In this document: positions 25,498 through 36,257 of the stretch, in pieces | Layout: every line of letters begins with the position of its first letter | How positions within the stretch are numbered: the stretch's first letter is position 1 | Assembly (NCBI GenBank): GCA_029224185.1 | Contig: CM055210.1 | Span: forward strand, 14,168,900-14,232,899 | Length of the DNA: 64,000 bases | Direction of reading: 5' to 3' | Source of the DNA: Karalla daura | Lineage: Eukaryota; Chordata; Actinopteri; Chaetodontiformes; Leiognathidae | Notes under the pieces: model-generated | What the model was told of the DNA's origin: nothing | Database searches by the model: none | Seen by the model: the letters and a program-made list of their open reading frames with translations, nothing else | Program-made: the position numbers and the translations under genes

Positions 25498-25500
<3 letters not shown>
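25467..25500 (+). repeat. Left flank copy of the TATC array
   Basis: CTTGGTATGTAGCTAGCTAG plus ATGGCCAACTACTA recurs with three changes just after the array (25779-25812). Confidence 0.85.
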
Positions 25501-25778
<278 letters not shown>

Positions 25779-25812
25779 ACTTGGTGTGTAGCCAGCTAGA
25801 TGGCCAACTACT
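25779..25812 (+). repeat. Right flank copy of the TATC array
   Basis: CTTGGTGTGTAGCCAGCTAG plus ATGGCCAACTACTA duplicates the left flank. A few more TATC units follow to about 25875. Confidence 0.85.
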
Positions 25813-26576
25813 AGCTAGCTAAATAGCAATCTATCTATCCATATATTTATCTGTCTATCTATCTATCTATCTATCTACCAGGCTGGTGTCTGAAGATTGA
25901 TTTTTTTCATCCATTCATGTTATTTCTCAGTTACTTGTCGATATATAAAATAAAACGTGTTATTTAACCACTGTTTGATTGTCTTGAAGGGTGTCACGAG
26001 TGCCTTGACGTATCGGCTGCTACTTTCTTAACGACGCTCGTCGACCTTCAGAACTCAATGACTGATGCTTGTTCAGGGGCTTTAAATCTGCCTCCGCGCA
26101 CCCTTGAGAGTCAATGTCAGCCAATAAGGCTCAGGCCCAGAAGTTTAAACAGAAATAAATAATTAATAAAATGTTAAAAAGTCCAGGCGCCTCCTCCTAT
26201 CTCAGCTTGTGTCAGTGCTGTCAGGAAAGATGGAGCTGTGGCGGTCCGTACGCGTTATTAATACGCGCTTCGATGATGGATCGTTCGTATCGACATCGAG
26301 GGCAAAGAGGGAAAGAAAAGCATTTAATGAAGAACCCTGAGCCACTGTAGTAGTACTGTAGTAATGTAGTACAGCAGTAGTAGTAGTAGTACAACATCCA
26401 CTCTTCTTATACAAACTATGGAACTACACCATCATGCCATTAATACATTTTTTTATTACCGTACCATTAATGTACTTTATATTATTCAATATTTTATCAC
26501 TATTTTTATTTATTTTTTTAAATAATTTACTATTATATTTATATTATTTAATATAGCATCACCATGATATAATGAC

Positions 26577-26742
<166 letters not shown>

Positions 26743-26802
26743 TATTGCCATTTCCTGTGTGGACTATGTCATGTCCTGTGTGATATTAGGTTATTCTGCA
26801 TA

Positions 26803-26864
26803 ACAATTTCCCTTAAATAAAGAGAAGATAAAGTAATTATCTCATCTTATCTCATCTTATCTTT
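26803..26864 (+). mobile_element. Retroposon 3' tail
   Basis: AATTTCCCTTAAATAAAG is followed by ATCTCATCTTATCTCATCTT repeats. It is the same tail type as at 45.84 kb, with the body upstream not recognisable. Confidence 0.4.
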
Positions 26865-27461
26865 CATGTTTCAGTGATTGTAGCAGCATCAGGTTAAGAC
26901 ATTGTAAGAAAACACTTTTAATGTGAAACCTTAGAGCAGACATACTGTAGTACAGCGGTTCATTCACAAATATACAAACTCAAACCGATACTCACGCAAA
27001 ACGCTCATAATAATCCCCAACCAAAAAAAAAAAAAAAAAAAAGATGAACTCGTTCCGTTTTGAAATCAAGAGACGTCAGTCATGCTTGCTCCCATTGATC
27101 GGGGCCGGTATTAAGAGATTAAAAGGTTCGGGCGTCCTCTCCCGTTGTTGTTGACAAGCCTTGTGACTCATTACGGCCATTAGCATTAAGCTGGCTCATC
27201 AATAAGCACTTGGCCCGTCCATCAGTCTTCCTCAGATGTGGCCCCGGGGACCCTGCCTCAGGTCCGGGAGCATCCTCCTGGGCACCTTTGATCTGTCACA
27301 CACACACACACATTCCCACACACACATCCCCACACACACACACAGATTTTAGGTTGCCCTGGATTCCAGTGTCAGTGTCTCCTCAATAAAGTTCTGCCTA
27401 AGTGTTGTGTCAGTGCAGCCACTTCTGCCTGTCAGCGTGTTAGTGTTTGTCAGTGCACTCT

Positions 27462-27463
<2 letters not shown>

Positions 27464-27515
<52 letters not shown>

Positions 27516-27525
27516 CGTGTGTGTG
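27464..27525. repeat. (TG)n microsatellite
   Basis: About 30 TG units with two CG-containing breaks near the right end. Confidence 0.95.
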
Positions 27526-27799
27526 GATGTGGCACTGTAGCAGACGCGTGGGAGAGAGAGAGAGACAAAATGTCGTCTCGCCGTCCGTCAACTATAGTAA
27601 TATCTCGTACAAAATCTTCATTTGTGTGTGTGGTGTAGGTGTCACTGCCTGCGTGTGTGTGTGTGTGTGTATGTGTGTGTGTGTCAGTGCTGGGAGCTGC
27701 TGTGCAGTGTCAGTGTGTGTGACAGCCAGCTGTGGTGTGATGTGATAGCGCGCCACAGTGAATGACAATGTCTCTACTGTGGAGACGGAGTAAAGAGAA

Positions 27800-27838
27800 G
27801 GAGGAGAGGAGGAGGAGGAGGAGGAGGAGGAGGAGGAG
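27800..27838. repeat. (GGA)n microsatellite
   Basis: About twelve GGA units. Confidence 0.93.
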
Positions 27839-28594
27839 ACAGAGACGAAGAGGGAGAGGCAGAACGGGAAAAGTCAGGAAAGTTTAGGATCGGCCTCCGC
27901 TCCATTCATGACCTGTAAGAGGATCTAGATTCAATGAAATTCCGGAGAAATTCCACTTAGAGTAAGTCACGTGACATGAAAGAATGCATCAGTAATCTAA
28001 CTATTCCCAGTTCTATAGTTAGAAAACATATTGTGTTCAATTAGACCTCAAGAGCAAAAAATCTGATGACTTTGGATCTTTTTCAGAACTGGAAACTGTA
28101 GAAAAGTCCAGCGGAGCCAAAGTCAACAAAGAGGAAGACTTTCTGAGATTTTCTTGTTAAATGTTCTTTGACAGAATTTAAGATGAAATAAAGCAACTGT
28201 AACTTTTTTCAGACTGATGTTGTTCCTGTCTGAATGAGTTTTAAGACCTGTACGTACTGTGCAAGAGCAGAGAAAGTTGTTCAATTTCTTTTTTTTTTGC
28301 TTTCAAGAACAAGAGAAAGTTTGCATAGAGTAAACCACCAACTCCAAAACTTTTCAACATTCAGAAAACATTTGTCACTGGCCACGCCCACTCCAGTCAC
28401 ATCACAAAAGTTGAAGAAGCTCCGAGCTGAACAAACTTCTCTGCCTTTTTTTATGTGACTATCTTTGAACTGGAATTTCATGGAATTCTGACCCCTCACA
28501 CCACTGGGTGTGATTCAGGCCGTCGTCCAGCCCTGAGAGTGATGGACAGAGACGTAGAGACGAGAGGTGATGAGCGGATGAATGTTCCGGAGCG

Positions 28595-28918
28595 CTACAG
28601 CTCGTCATGGAGAGCTTCGCCCTCCACGTGGTCCACGGCTCCCATCAGCAGCAGCGCTCCGCTCACGTTGTCCCGGACCAGGAAGACGAAGGGGTGGTCG
28701 GCGTAGAAGAGCTTGGGCTTCACCACGTGCTCCTCCTCCTCCTCCTCCTCCTCCTCCGGCCCGGAGCCTCGGGCCCCGGCTCTGGCCCCCAGCTCCAGGG
28801 AGGCCCAGTGCAGGGCCGCAGCCAGGTGGAGCGCTCCTTTACTCTGGTCTGACGCTCCGGAGAGATCCGCCCGCTCCCGGTCCCAGATGTCGGTCAGACC
28901 CAGAGTAGACAACGGGTT
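28595..28918 (-). CDS. serpinh2: Hsp47-like serpin, last coding exon with HDEL
   Basis: The last coding exon, 324 bp, residues 321-427 plus stop. It begins after GTTTTCCGTCTCCAG|AACCCG. It encodes NPLSTLGLTDIWDRERADLS (SERPINH1: HLAGLGLTEAIDKNKADLS), then the reactive-loop region, which is diverged and contains nine consecutive Glu (375-383). LFYADHPFVFLVRDNVSG follows, and the protein ends GEALHDEL. Leu390, Tyr392 and Asp394 match the SERPINH1 collagen-contact residues Leu381, Tyr383 and Asp385. The HDEL end is an ER-retrieval signal (RDEL in most Hsp47s). N404 (NVS) is a sequon. No inhibitory reactive-loop hinge is recognisable, consistent with a non-inhibitory serpin. The 3'UTR lies below 28595 but its end was not identified, and I saw no clear minus-strand AATAAA close by. 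Confidence 0.94.
   Translation of the reverse strand, partial: NPLSTLGLTDIWDRERADLSGASDQSKGALHLAAALHWASLELGARAGARGSGPEEEEEEEEEHVVKPKLFYADHPFVFLVRDNVSGALLLMGAVDHVEGEALHDEL
28731..28757 (-). repeat. serpinh2: Coding (GAG)9 microsatellite in serpin exon 4
   Basis: Nine GAG codons on the minus strand (TCC on plus) encode poly-Glu in the reactive-loop region, just before HVVKPKLFYADHPF. Confidence 0.95.
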
Positions 28919-28931
28919 CTGGAGACGGAAA

Positions 28932-28937
<6 letters not shown>

Positions 28938-28992
<55 letters not shown>
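28938..28992. repeat. (GA)n next to serpin exon 4 acceptor
   Basis: 55 bp of GA on plus, so TC in the transcript. It ends 18 bases before the acceptor AG of exon 4 and extends its pyrimidine tract. Confidence 0.96.
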
Positions 28993-28995
<3 letters not shown>

Positions 28996-30446
28996 GATTG
29001 ATGGGATTCCTTTTTCTTCTGGGGGCTTGAGCAGATGATCTACAGCCAGGATGTCTATGGACTCAATCAAAAGGCGACGCAAGGCAGTTTGGATCTAAGA
29101 ATCCATACAGATCTTTTCCAGAAATGGAAACTTCAAAAAAAAAAAAGAAAAAGTCTCTAAACATGAAATATACTCGTTCTTAAGTAGCTCTTAACTATCC
29201 ATTTATCCTATGGAGGATTGAGGGAATGCTTCCTTCCTACTTTGTTTCCTTTCTCGTATTTTATCTGCGTTCCTCCCCGGTTCTGCTCTGTCACGACTAC
29301 ATCTCGCTGACCTTTACTCTCTCTGCGTTTGCACGATGTGACAAACGATAAAATCTGAAATCCTGAACTCTAATTGTTCCTCACATCCAGTTCAGAGCCT
29401 CCGACTGTGGAGAGAAACCTGCAGAAAACTCAACAAAGACTGATCAATGCACAAATCATACTGAATTTAAACATTTTCTCATATTGTGTGTGATTATATC
29501 TATCTTTGTTTGATCATATTATAAATGTATTGTTCGGTTAGTTTATTGTATTATGGGTTTATAGTACTGTAGGTTTATCATATTACAGGTTATTGTATCT
29601 TTGCTTTATCGCATTGTAAATCTATTGATTGTAGGTTTATCATAACGTAGGGTTGTCGTATTGTAGGTTTATATGGTCAGTTTCTGGTGTCGTAGGCTTA
29701 TGGAGGCGTAGGTTTCCGGTGCCATAGCTTTAGCGCTCTGAACATCTTTGACTTTCATCAGATACATCCCACTAACTCCTCTGTCTTTGACTCAAATGTG
29801 AATTATAATTCTGAATCCCGACCTCAATTCATATTCAACTCATTAAAAGCTTTAATTGAAATTCACGAGTCCTGTTTCGCTCATCTGAGGACCTCGCAAC
29901 GCGGTTTGTGAAAGGTTCCTCTGAAAAAAACAACAAAAAACAAAAGCAGCTGGATTTCTGGACACAGTGAGTAGGAGTGAGAGAGCAGATCTTCTAAATG
30001 TCAAGACGCTGACCTTCAGAAGTGGGAGACGTTATCCACGCGGCCTCAGACACAAAACCCAACAACCCCCGGATCTATCAATCAATCGATAACCGTTCTG
30101 AGGGGGAGTTTATTGTTATGGTTTTTTTTTTGTTTTGTTTCTCCATCATGTTTATTTACTTACTTTCTATACCAAAACAAAAAAAAAAATTGGGAGATGG
30201 AGAAGGAGGCTGACAGTTGCCCTTGTTGAGCGCTGGCAGAACAAAGTGGGCGACAGGCAGAGCGGAGACGGAGGGAGGAAGCAGAGGATGAATAATTTAA
30301 GAGTGATGCCCCGTGACCTCGCCACCTCCTTTGTTTTGCCTCTGATATGAATTCCACAGAAAGTCGTCGTCGTGACAGGTAGTTTATCCTCCCGTGGCAG
30401 AGGGCCACTCACAGTGACAGGCTTCTCCAGGGGCCAGAGCCCAGCA

Positions 30447-30510
30447 TGTGTGTGTGTGTGTGTGTGCACCTGTATATGTGTGTGTGTGTGTGTGTGGGGG
30501 GGGGGGGGGG
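30447..30510. repeat. (TG)n followed by poly-G
   Basis: Two TG runs end in a run of about 15 G. Confidence 0.94.
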
Positions 30511-30587
30511 TAGCCAACCTGCCAGGGGAGGACGAGTGGGTGAATCTCTTGTTTTCAGCATGGTCTTAACTCCAAATGATTAAACTC

Positions 30588-30591
<4 letters not shown>

Positions 30592-30640
<49 letters not shown>
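30592..30640. repeat. (TC)n microsatellite
   Basis: About 24 TC units. Confidence 0.96.
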
Positions 30641-30644
<4 letters not shown>

Positions 30645-31401
30645 CTTCTTTAACCAGCAACCACTTGGCGACGTTCTTGTAGGCGTTTTCCCAAACCCAG
30701 AAACAGTAATAGCGGGGCTCAGCTCTTAAAGACCTCATGCTAATGGGCAGCTGTAATAACTCATGCCCGACGTCTGCTTTTCTGCTTAAAATCCCCCTCG
30801 AGATGCAACAGAGAGTTACGGCGGATCGCCTCCGATTACGCAGGTCCCGGGCCTGAAATACTGCAGGTGCAGCTTCATATACAGTTGTAGGCATCTGTCA
30901 CTGCCTGTGTAGCGTCTCCATGCAAAGCACACACACACACACACACATACATGGAGACACACACACACACACCTCCTCCTGCTCTAATGCACTTCTATTG
31001 TCCTCATCCATTATTCCTCCTCTCTTCCTCCGCCCGCTACCACTACATCACTGTCTTCTTCTGCTGCTCTGCCACTCGCCTGGCATCGTCCCCATCCCTC
31101 ATCCGCCCCACGCGCCTCTATTTCATCCCGCTCCGTCTCTCCGGCCTCCCGAACTCGCCTCTCTCTCTCTTTTTCCATCCCTCTCTCCGATCCTCCGACA
31201 GGCCGCCGGTGTAGATACGTACGCAGACCTTTTGACTTCTCGATCTGCCCCTCCGGCGACTGGTCTCAAGGTTTCCCTGCTTCTTATCTAACCGGGAAAT
31301 GGAAACAGGCCCGAGCTGGCGGATTCCTGGAATTGTTTCGGGAGACAAATCTGTGAGAGGACGAGAAACTGGTTCCGCCTCAGAATGGTGGAGCACAGTA
31401 T

Positions 31402-31402
31402 T

Positions 31403-31434
<32 letters not shown>

Positions 31435-31444
31435 GATAGATAGA
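31402..31444. repeat. (TC)n-(TA)n-(GATA)n compound array
   Basis: Three short repeats join head to tail directly before repeat R1 copy D. Confidence 0.92.
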
Positions 31445-31446
31445 GC

Positions 31447-31570
31447 TATGGAACTGGTTTCATCATAAATGCCTCAGATGCTATTCAACCATCCTAAATG
31501 TAGGGTGGGGTACTATTTTGGGACTGATTTGGCACCCTTTAATGCTGATCTGGCAACCACAGGCTTCAGT
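31447..31570 (+). repeat. Dispersed repeat R1, copy D
   Basis: TATGGAACTGGTTTCATCAT, AATGCCTCAGATGCTATT, then a 40-bp insertion, then TTTGGCACCCTTTAATGCTG and ATCTGGCAACCACAGG. It lies in serpin intron 3. Confidence 0.68.
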
Positions 31571-32269
31571 CTGACTGAAGGATCAACAGAGGAAACGAGA
31601 CGAGTTCAGCAACTTTTAAGCTTTACACTGCATGGATGATTACATTCATTTACATAACTTTATGGGAGTTTATGGATTTTATGAATGAATTGTACACACA
31701 CACATCCAGCCTTACATGTTTGATCCTCAGAGACTGGACACAAACTATCAAACATCTCTGCTTGGATTTTCCCTTTGTTTTGCTGCCATTTCAATATCCA
31801 AAGTGCATTGATAGTATGAATGAGTGGTGATGCTTCTTGACCTGTTTTAGTCGTTCAGCCTTCATTTAATCACACACTGAATGAAGTACACGCCAACTAC
31901 TCTGGATGCAGAGTTGTTCAGTCTCTGTTCAGACGCTCTGATTAGTTTTCTGGCTGCATTTCCAAACTCAAAGTTTATATATGAATGAAGAGGTCGTGAT
32001 GTTTTTGGAGTTTTTTTTTTTTTTAAATTCCATCTCCGACTATGAAACAAGGCTCATAAATAACGCCATCAGACACCGTGTGACCTCGCCCTTCTCTCAG
32101 AGTCGATTACTCTAACGCAGCTCAAACGCACTCTTACAGCTAATTTGTTTTTTTTTAAGTGGTTAAAAATTGAGGGAAACTGCGGAGGCACATCAGGACA
32201 GACCCAAACGCCCGGGGCCGGTTTCTGCAGGAATCCTGTTGTTAAGTACTTAGTTAAATACTTTTTTTC

Positions 32270-32560
32270 TTTTTCTTAAAGAAACTTCTAGAAAAAAAGA
32301 AACAAACTTCAAGACCTCATCAAGCTGCAACACATCTTTTACTTCCTAAACAACTGTCAGTCGTTATTAAATCTATAGACCACGAACATACAACAGACCT
32401 CAGATGGGGACGCAACAAAGCTCCAATATCAAAGTTTATTAACATAAACTTTTGATTTTGCTGTCAAACTATTTGGAGAGAGCCTGACTTCTAACACAAT
32501 TTAATGCCTCATAAAACACTTTTTAATACCTGTCTTGTTCCCCTTGAAGTTATCATAGGT
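32270..32560 (+). repeat. Dispersed repeat R3, copy 1
   Basis: Shares CAACACATCT, ACAACAGACCTCAGATGGGG, AACAAAGCTC, TCAAACTATTTGGAGAGAGC and TGCCTCATAAAAC with copy 2 at 51.3 kb, in the same order and spacing. Confidence 0.7.
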
Positions 32561-33283
32561 GTAATATGATCTCACTCATTCTCAAAGAACTTTAGATTTG
32601 TTTGTACATGCGATGTTTAGGGTCAGCCATCTTGAAACTACAGCTGCTGGCAAGGGACAAATAGCACCAACGAGAAACGATCAGCGAGGGAGGCTTTTTG
32701 ATACCTGGCGGCTACCGTAGTCGCAATACCAGTTAGAAACAGGGAGGCGCTAGCGTGCACAGCTCGTTGAATGCTAGCTAGGTGATGCTAGCTTTAACTG
32801 ATTTAATAACATTGAACATGTTTTAAGACCCTGTGGACGCCCACTGTGACAATAGGTCTGCGGAGGCCGGGCTGCAGATGTGTGGTGCTACACTACATTG
32901 TGAGAAGAAGAAGAAGAAGAAGAAGAAAAAATAAGAATTAAAAAACCTCTGGGAGGTGCTCTTTGGCTGCCCTTTCTCTCTCCGAAGCGCCGCATGAATC
33001 TTAGATGGAACAGCACCGGGCGGACTGCTGATGACGAGCTATTTGTCTGGCTGCTTCCTTTTGTATGTATGTGTGTGTCTGTGTGTGTGCGTGTGTGTGT
33101 GTGTGTGTGGCTGCTGACTTGGCCTGCAGCTCCTGCAGGCTAGCGGTCGGCCTGCGGTAGCATGGCAGCAGCCCTGAGGCGAGCCGCCACTCGGCTGAGC
33201 CCTCGCTCTAAGTAGCTCGCCGCCTGTACCTGTGGGGCTTTTTAAGTGGATAGGTTGTGGCAGCTGAGACGTGTTACAGCCAC

Positions 33284-33286
<3 letters not shown>

Positions 33287-33348
<62 letters not shown>

Positions 33349-33362
33349 GTGTGCGTGTGTGT
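33287..33362. repeat. (TG)n microsatellite
   Basis: About 37 TG units with two CG breaks near the right end. A CA array follows 230 bp later. Confidence 0.96.
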
Positions 33363-33588
33363 GACGGGTCACCGCAGCTGATGTTAAGAGACAGAAGTGA
33401 GCGCCTTAATAATGACGGTGGGGAGGAGAGAAAGATGAGAGTGGGGAAGAAGAGGAAGAAGAGGAAGAAGAAGCCGGGAGATCAAACGGAGAACGACTGC
33501 TAAATAGTCTTTTTATATCGGCCGCCTGTGTGTGTGCAAACTGTGAGACTCGAACTGAAAGACTTTAAGATCATCAAAAAAAGCAAGC

Positions 33589-33590
<2 letters not shown>

Positions 33591-33634
<44 letters not shown>
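33591..33634. repeat. (CA)n microsatellite
   Basis: 22 perfect AC units, complementary to the TG array at 33.3 kb. Confidence 0.96.
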
Positions 33635-33637
<3 letters not shown>

Positions 33638-34194
33638 CCATACGTAACAATTATCTCCACCAACACACAGATGTATTTTCAGAGCCGACAGGAGCGTAAT
33701 GAACAGCTGAGGAGAGAGGACAACAGATGCTGACAGTAACCTCTGAAACGCCACCAGAAAAAGACGAGAAAAAAACAAAAAAGATCCTCTACAGCTGCGT
33801 GTAGCCGTTTCTTATATGACATGTTTTATGTCTGCGAATTGCATATTACATTTATTGCTTTTGGAAATGCAGCGAGAGCCGAGACAAATCTCCCCCAAAG
33901 GTGCAATTAAGTTTTTCTTCCTCTCTGCCTTCTAATCCTGCAAGGCGTCGTCGAGTGTTTGTGTTTCTGTACCAAAACAGAAACGGACATCAATCAGAGA
34001 TGGTCCATCGCACTAATTATTACCACAATTTATAGGGGCGGGGAAAAAAACGAGAAAAAAAAGGCAAAGAAATGGAGAAAAAAGAAAAAAAAAAGCTCTA
34101 AAATTGGATGCGATAAAGTTGATTAACAGCCACTCGAAGCCTGTACTGGAGCTGGGGGGGGAATGAAAATACTTGATCAATTCAGAGTTATGAT

Positions 34195-34960
34195 TAAGTT
34201 TTAACTGTTTATTTTGGAGGGAATTTTCTTAAAGAGACAGGCACACGTTAGGCTAAATCAAGCATGTTTCCATTTATCCTAGAATTGCGCAAAACCTAAA
34301 TATCGCAATAAAAACCGGTCATGGAAACACCTACACATGTAAAAATAAAACTCTCAAATATGTAAATGCTCTCATGAGGTGGTTTTTCAGACATGTCGAT
34401 AAATATAGACGTTAAAGCGAAAATGTGATGGAAACACTGTTCGCATTCATGCATAATCGGACGTGAGGTTGAGACCTTAAATAAGATGGTGGAGTTTTCA
34501 GAGATCAGATTTTTTGTCATATATATAAAAGTGTGATGGAAACACTCGCCATATATACCATCTGATGTGACATTTAGGGTCACATGACCAGTTAGCTTCA
34601 AATAACATGCAGCAAGACTGATTTTCTTTCTAAATCTAATGAAAATCTTTAACTGAAACCATCAAAACTGAGATTTTTATTTAAAAAAAACTGTGTTGGA
34701 AGCAGTTTTTTGACATTTATACGTCGTCCTTCAGACATGATGACAAAACTGAACCGTCTGAATGTAATTAAATTATCTAATAAAATATTTTTCTTAGCTG
34801 TCCACCTTCCAAAAGATGAAAATCTCATATTTTACGTGAATTGTGGGACGTTTGCGAGGATTATGGCTCGCACTCAAAAGAACACACCTACAAGCGGCTT
34901 TTAGTCAAAGTTTTAGAAATATCGCTTTTAATTTGCGAAGAAGAAGACCTGGTGATGGAA
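34195..34960 (+). repeat. Dispersed repeat R4, copy 1
   Basis: Starts with AAGTTTTAACTGTTTATTTT and GGAGGGAATTTTCTTAAAGA, includes several GATGGAAACAC motifs, and ends near AGAAATATCGCTTTTAATTT. The ends match the 41.1-kb copy. Confidence 0.55.
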
Positions 34961-35255
34961 CTAATGACTAAGGTCGCTAATAGAAACGCAGCTATTGATA
35001 CCACATGTTGACGAGAGTCACGAGGACTTAACATCATTCACTCAGCTGCCTTTTCCTATTCTCTCCGCTCCTAAAAACCTGCCAGACTCTTCATTCAAAC
35101 CCGTCAACAAGTTGGAAAGAAAAAAAAAAAACTACAGACACGCTTTGCTTAATTCAATATTGCCCTTAACATCCTGCGTGGGCGGTTTTAAGTGTGCAAT
35201 ATGTGGCTCTGGCATCATCACAGCTCGATTTCACGGACGCATTTGATGCAGGAAC

Positions 35256-35274
35256 AAAAAAAAAAAAAAAAAAA
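35256..35274. repeat. Poly-A run
   Basis: 19 consecutive A followed by GGAAAGAAAGAAAGAAAG. Confidence 0.95.
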
Positions 35275-35428
35275 GGAAAGAAAGAAAGAAAGGGAAAAAG
35301 AAAAACCCTTCTCTTTCTTTCTATCAGCTCTCTGGAGGCTTCAAAGCCTCTGCAGCTCTTTGTTGAGTCTCATCAACAAAAACCGCTATTGGTATCTTAT
35401 TTACATGGGCTTTTACCTCTTATGCATG

Positions 35429-35462
35429 GACAACACACACACACACACACACACTCTAAATC

Positions 35463-35491
<29 letters not shown>
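35429..35491. repeat. (CA)n microsatellite, interrupted
   Basis: Two CA blocks around TCTAAATC. Confidence 0.94.
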
Positions 35492-35494
<3 letters not shown>

Positions 35495-35818
35495 GGAGCC
35501 TGCTTTTCATTTCACAGGGCAATTTCGCAACAAATGGGGATAGGGAGAAAGAAGCCTTAGCTTTCAGTGATATCCAACTAATGGCCGACCAAACATGATC
35601 TGATTAATTCATACGAGGCACACGCCTGTGGTGGCGGCGTTAAAACAGCTGTCCCTCGACACTGTACGCCGCCCGAGAGCGCCCGCGTAAATATTTGATG
35701 GCCTTTTGACCTCATTAGACGTGATTGAGCGAGCTCTCCGGTGCAAACTCGTGCGTCTTAGTCACCGAGTGGAGATAGAGCCGGAGCTGTAGCTCGAGCT
35801 CCACCATTAGTAAGTAGT

Positions 35819-35899
<81 letters not shown>
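35819..35899. repeat. (TG)n-(GA)n compound microsatellite
   Basis: About 13 TG units run directly into about 27 GA units. Confidence 0.96.
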
Positions 35900-35901
<2 letters not shown>

Positions 35902-36200
35902 CTGGTCAGCAGTGGATCAGAGACAGAGGGAGAGAGCGATGAGGGTGGTTTGCTCGGTGACCCCTGGGCCGGGCTTGTTAAGAGGGTTCTCCGTCTCCGG
36001 GCTGCAGACTCCCCGACACGAGTCTGCCCTTCAACCGAGAGGAGAACGCCACAAATAGAGAGATGAGGAGAGAGGAGAAGAAGGAGGAGAAGAGGGAGAA
36101 AACGGAGACGGAGAAGAGAAAAAAACATAAGAGGCAGGAATTCTACAGCTATTTATAGTGCTCTGTGACACTTTCCACCTTGTCCCCGAAGCAATCATTG

Positions 36201-36217
36201 ACCCCCCCCCCCTCCCT

Positions 36218-36256
<39 letters not shown>
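36201..36256. repeat. Poly-C followed by (CA)n
   Basis: A C run with one CTCCCTC break and then about 19 CA units. Confidence 0.95.

Positions 36257-36257
<1 letters not shown>

Larger units (their letters stand above)
18901..25498. other. Gene-free DNA, partly single-copy
   Basis: No coding exon or RNA gene was recognised. The blocks 19.57-19.83, 22.12-22.40 and 23.68-23.78 kb are low in repeats and rich in TAAT/ATTA cores. A small GA run is at 24825-24843 and a C-rich run (CCCCCACCCC) at 20455-20477. Confidence 0.65.

Noticed and set aside
28582..28908. Plus-strand ORFs of 81-108 residues
   Set aside because: They are antisense shadows of serpin exon 4. The minus-strand frame has clear homology.
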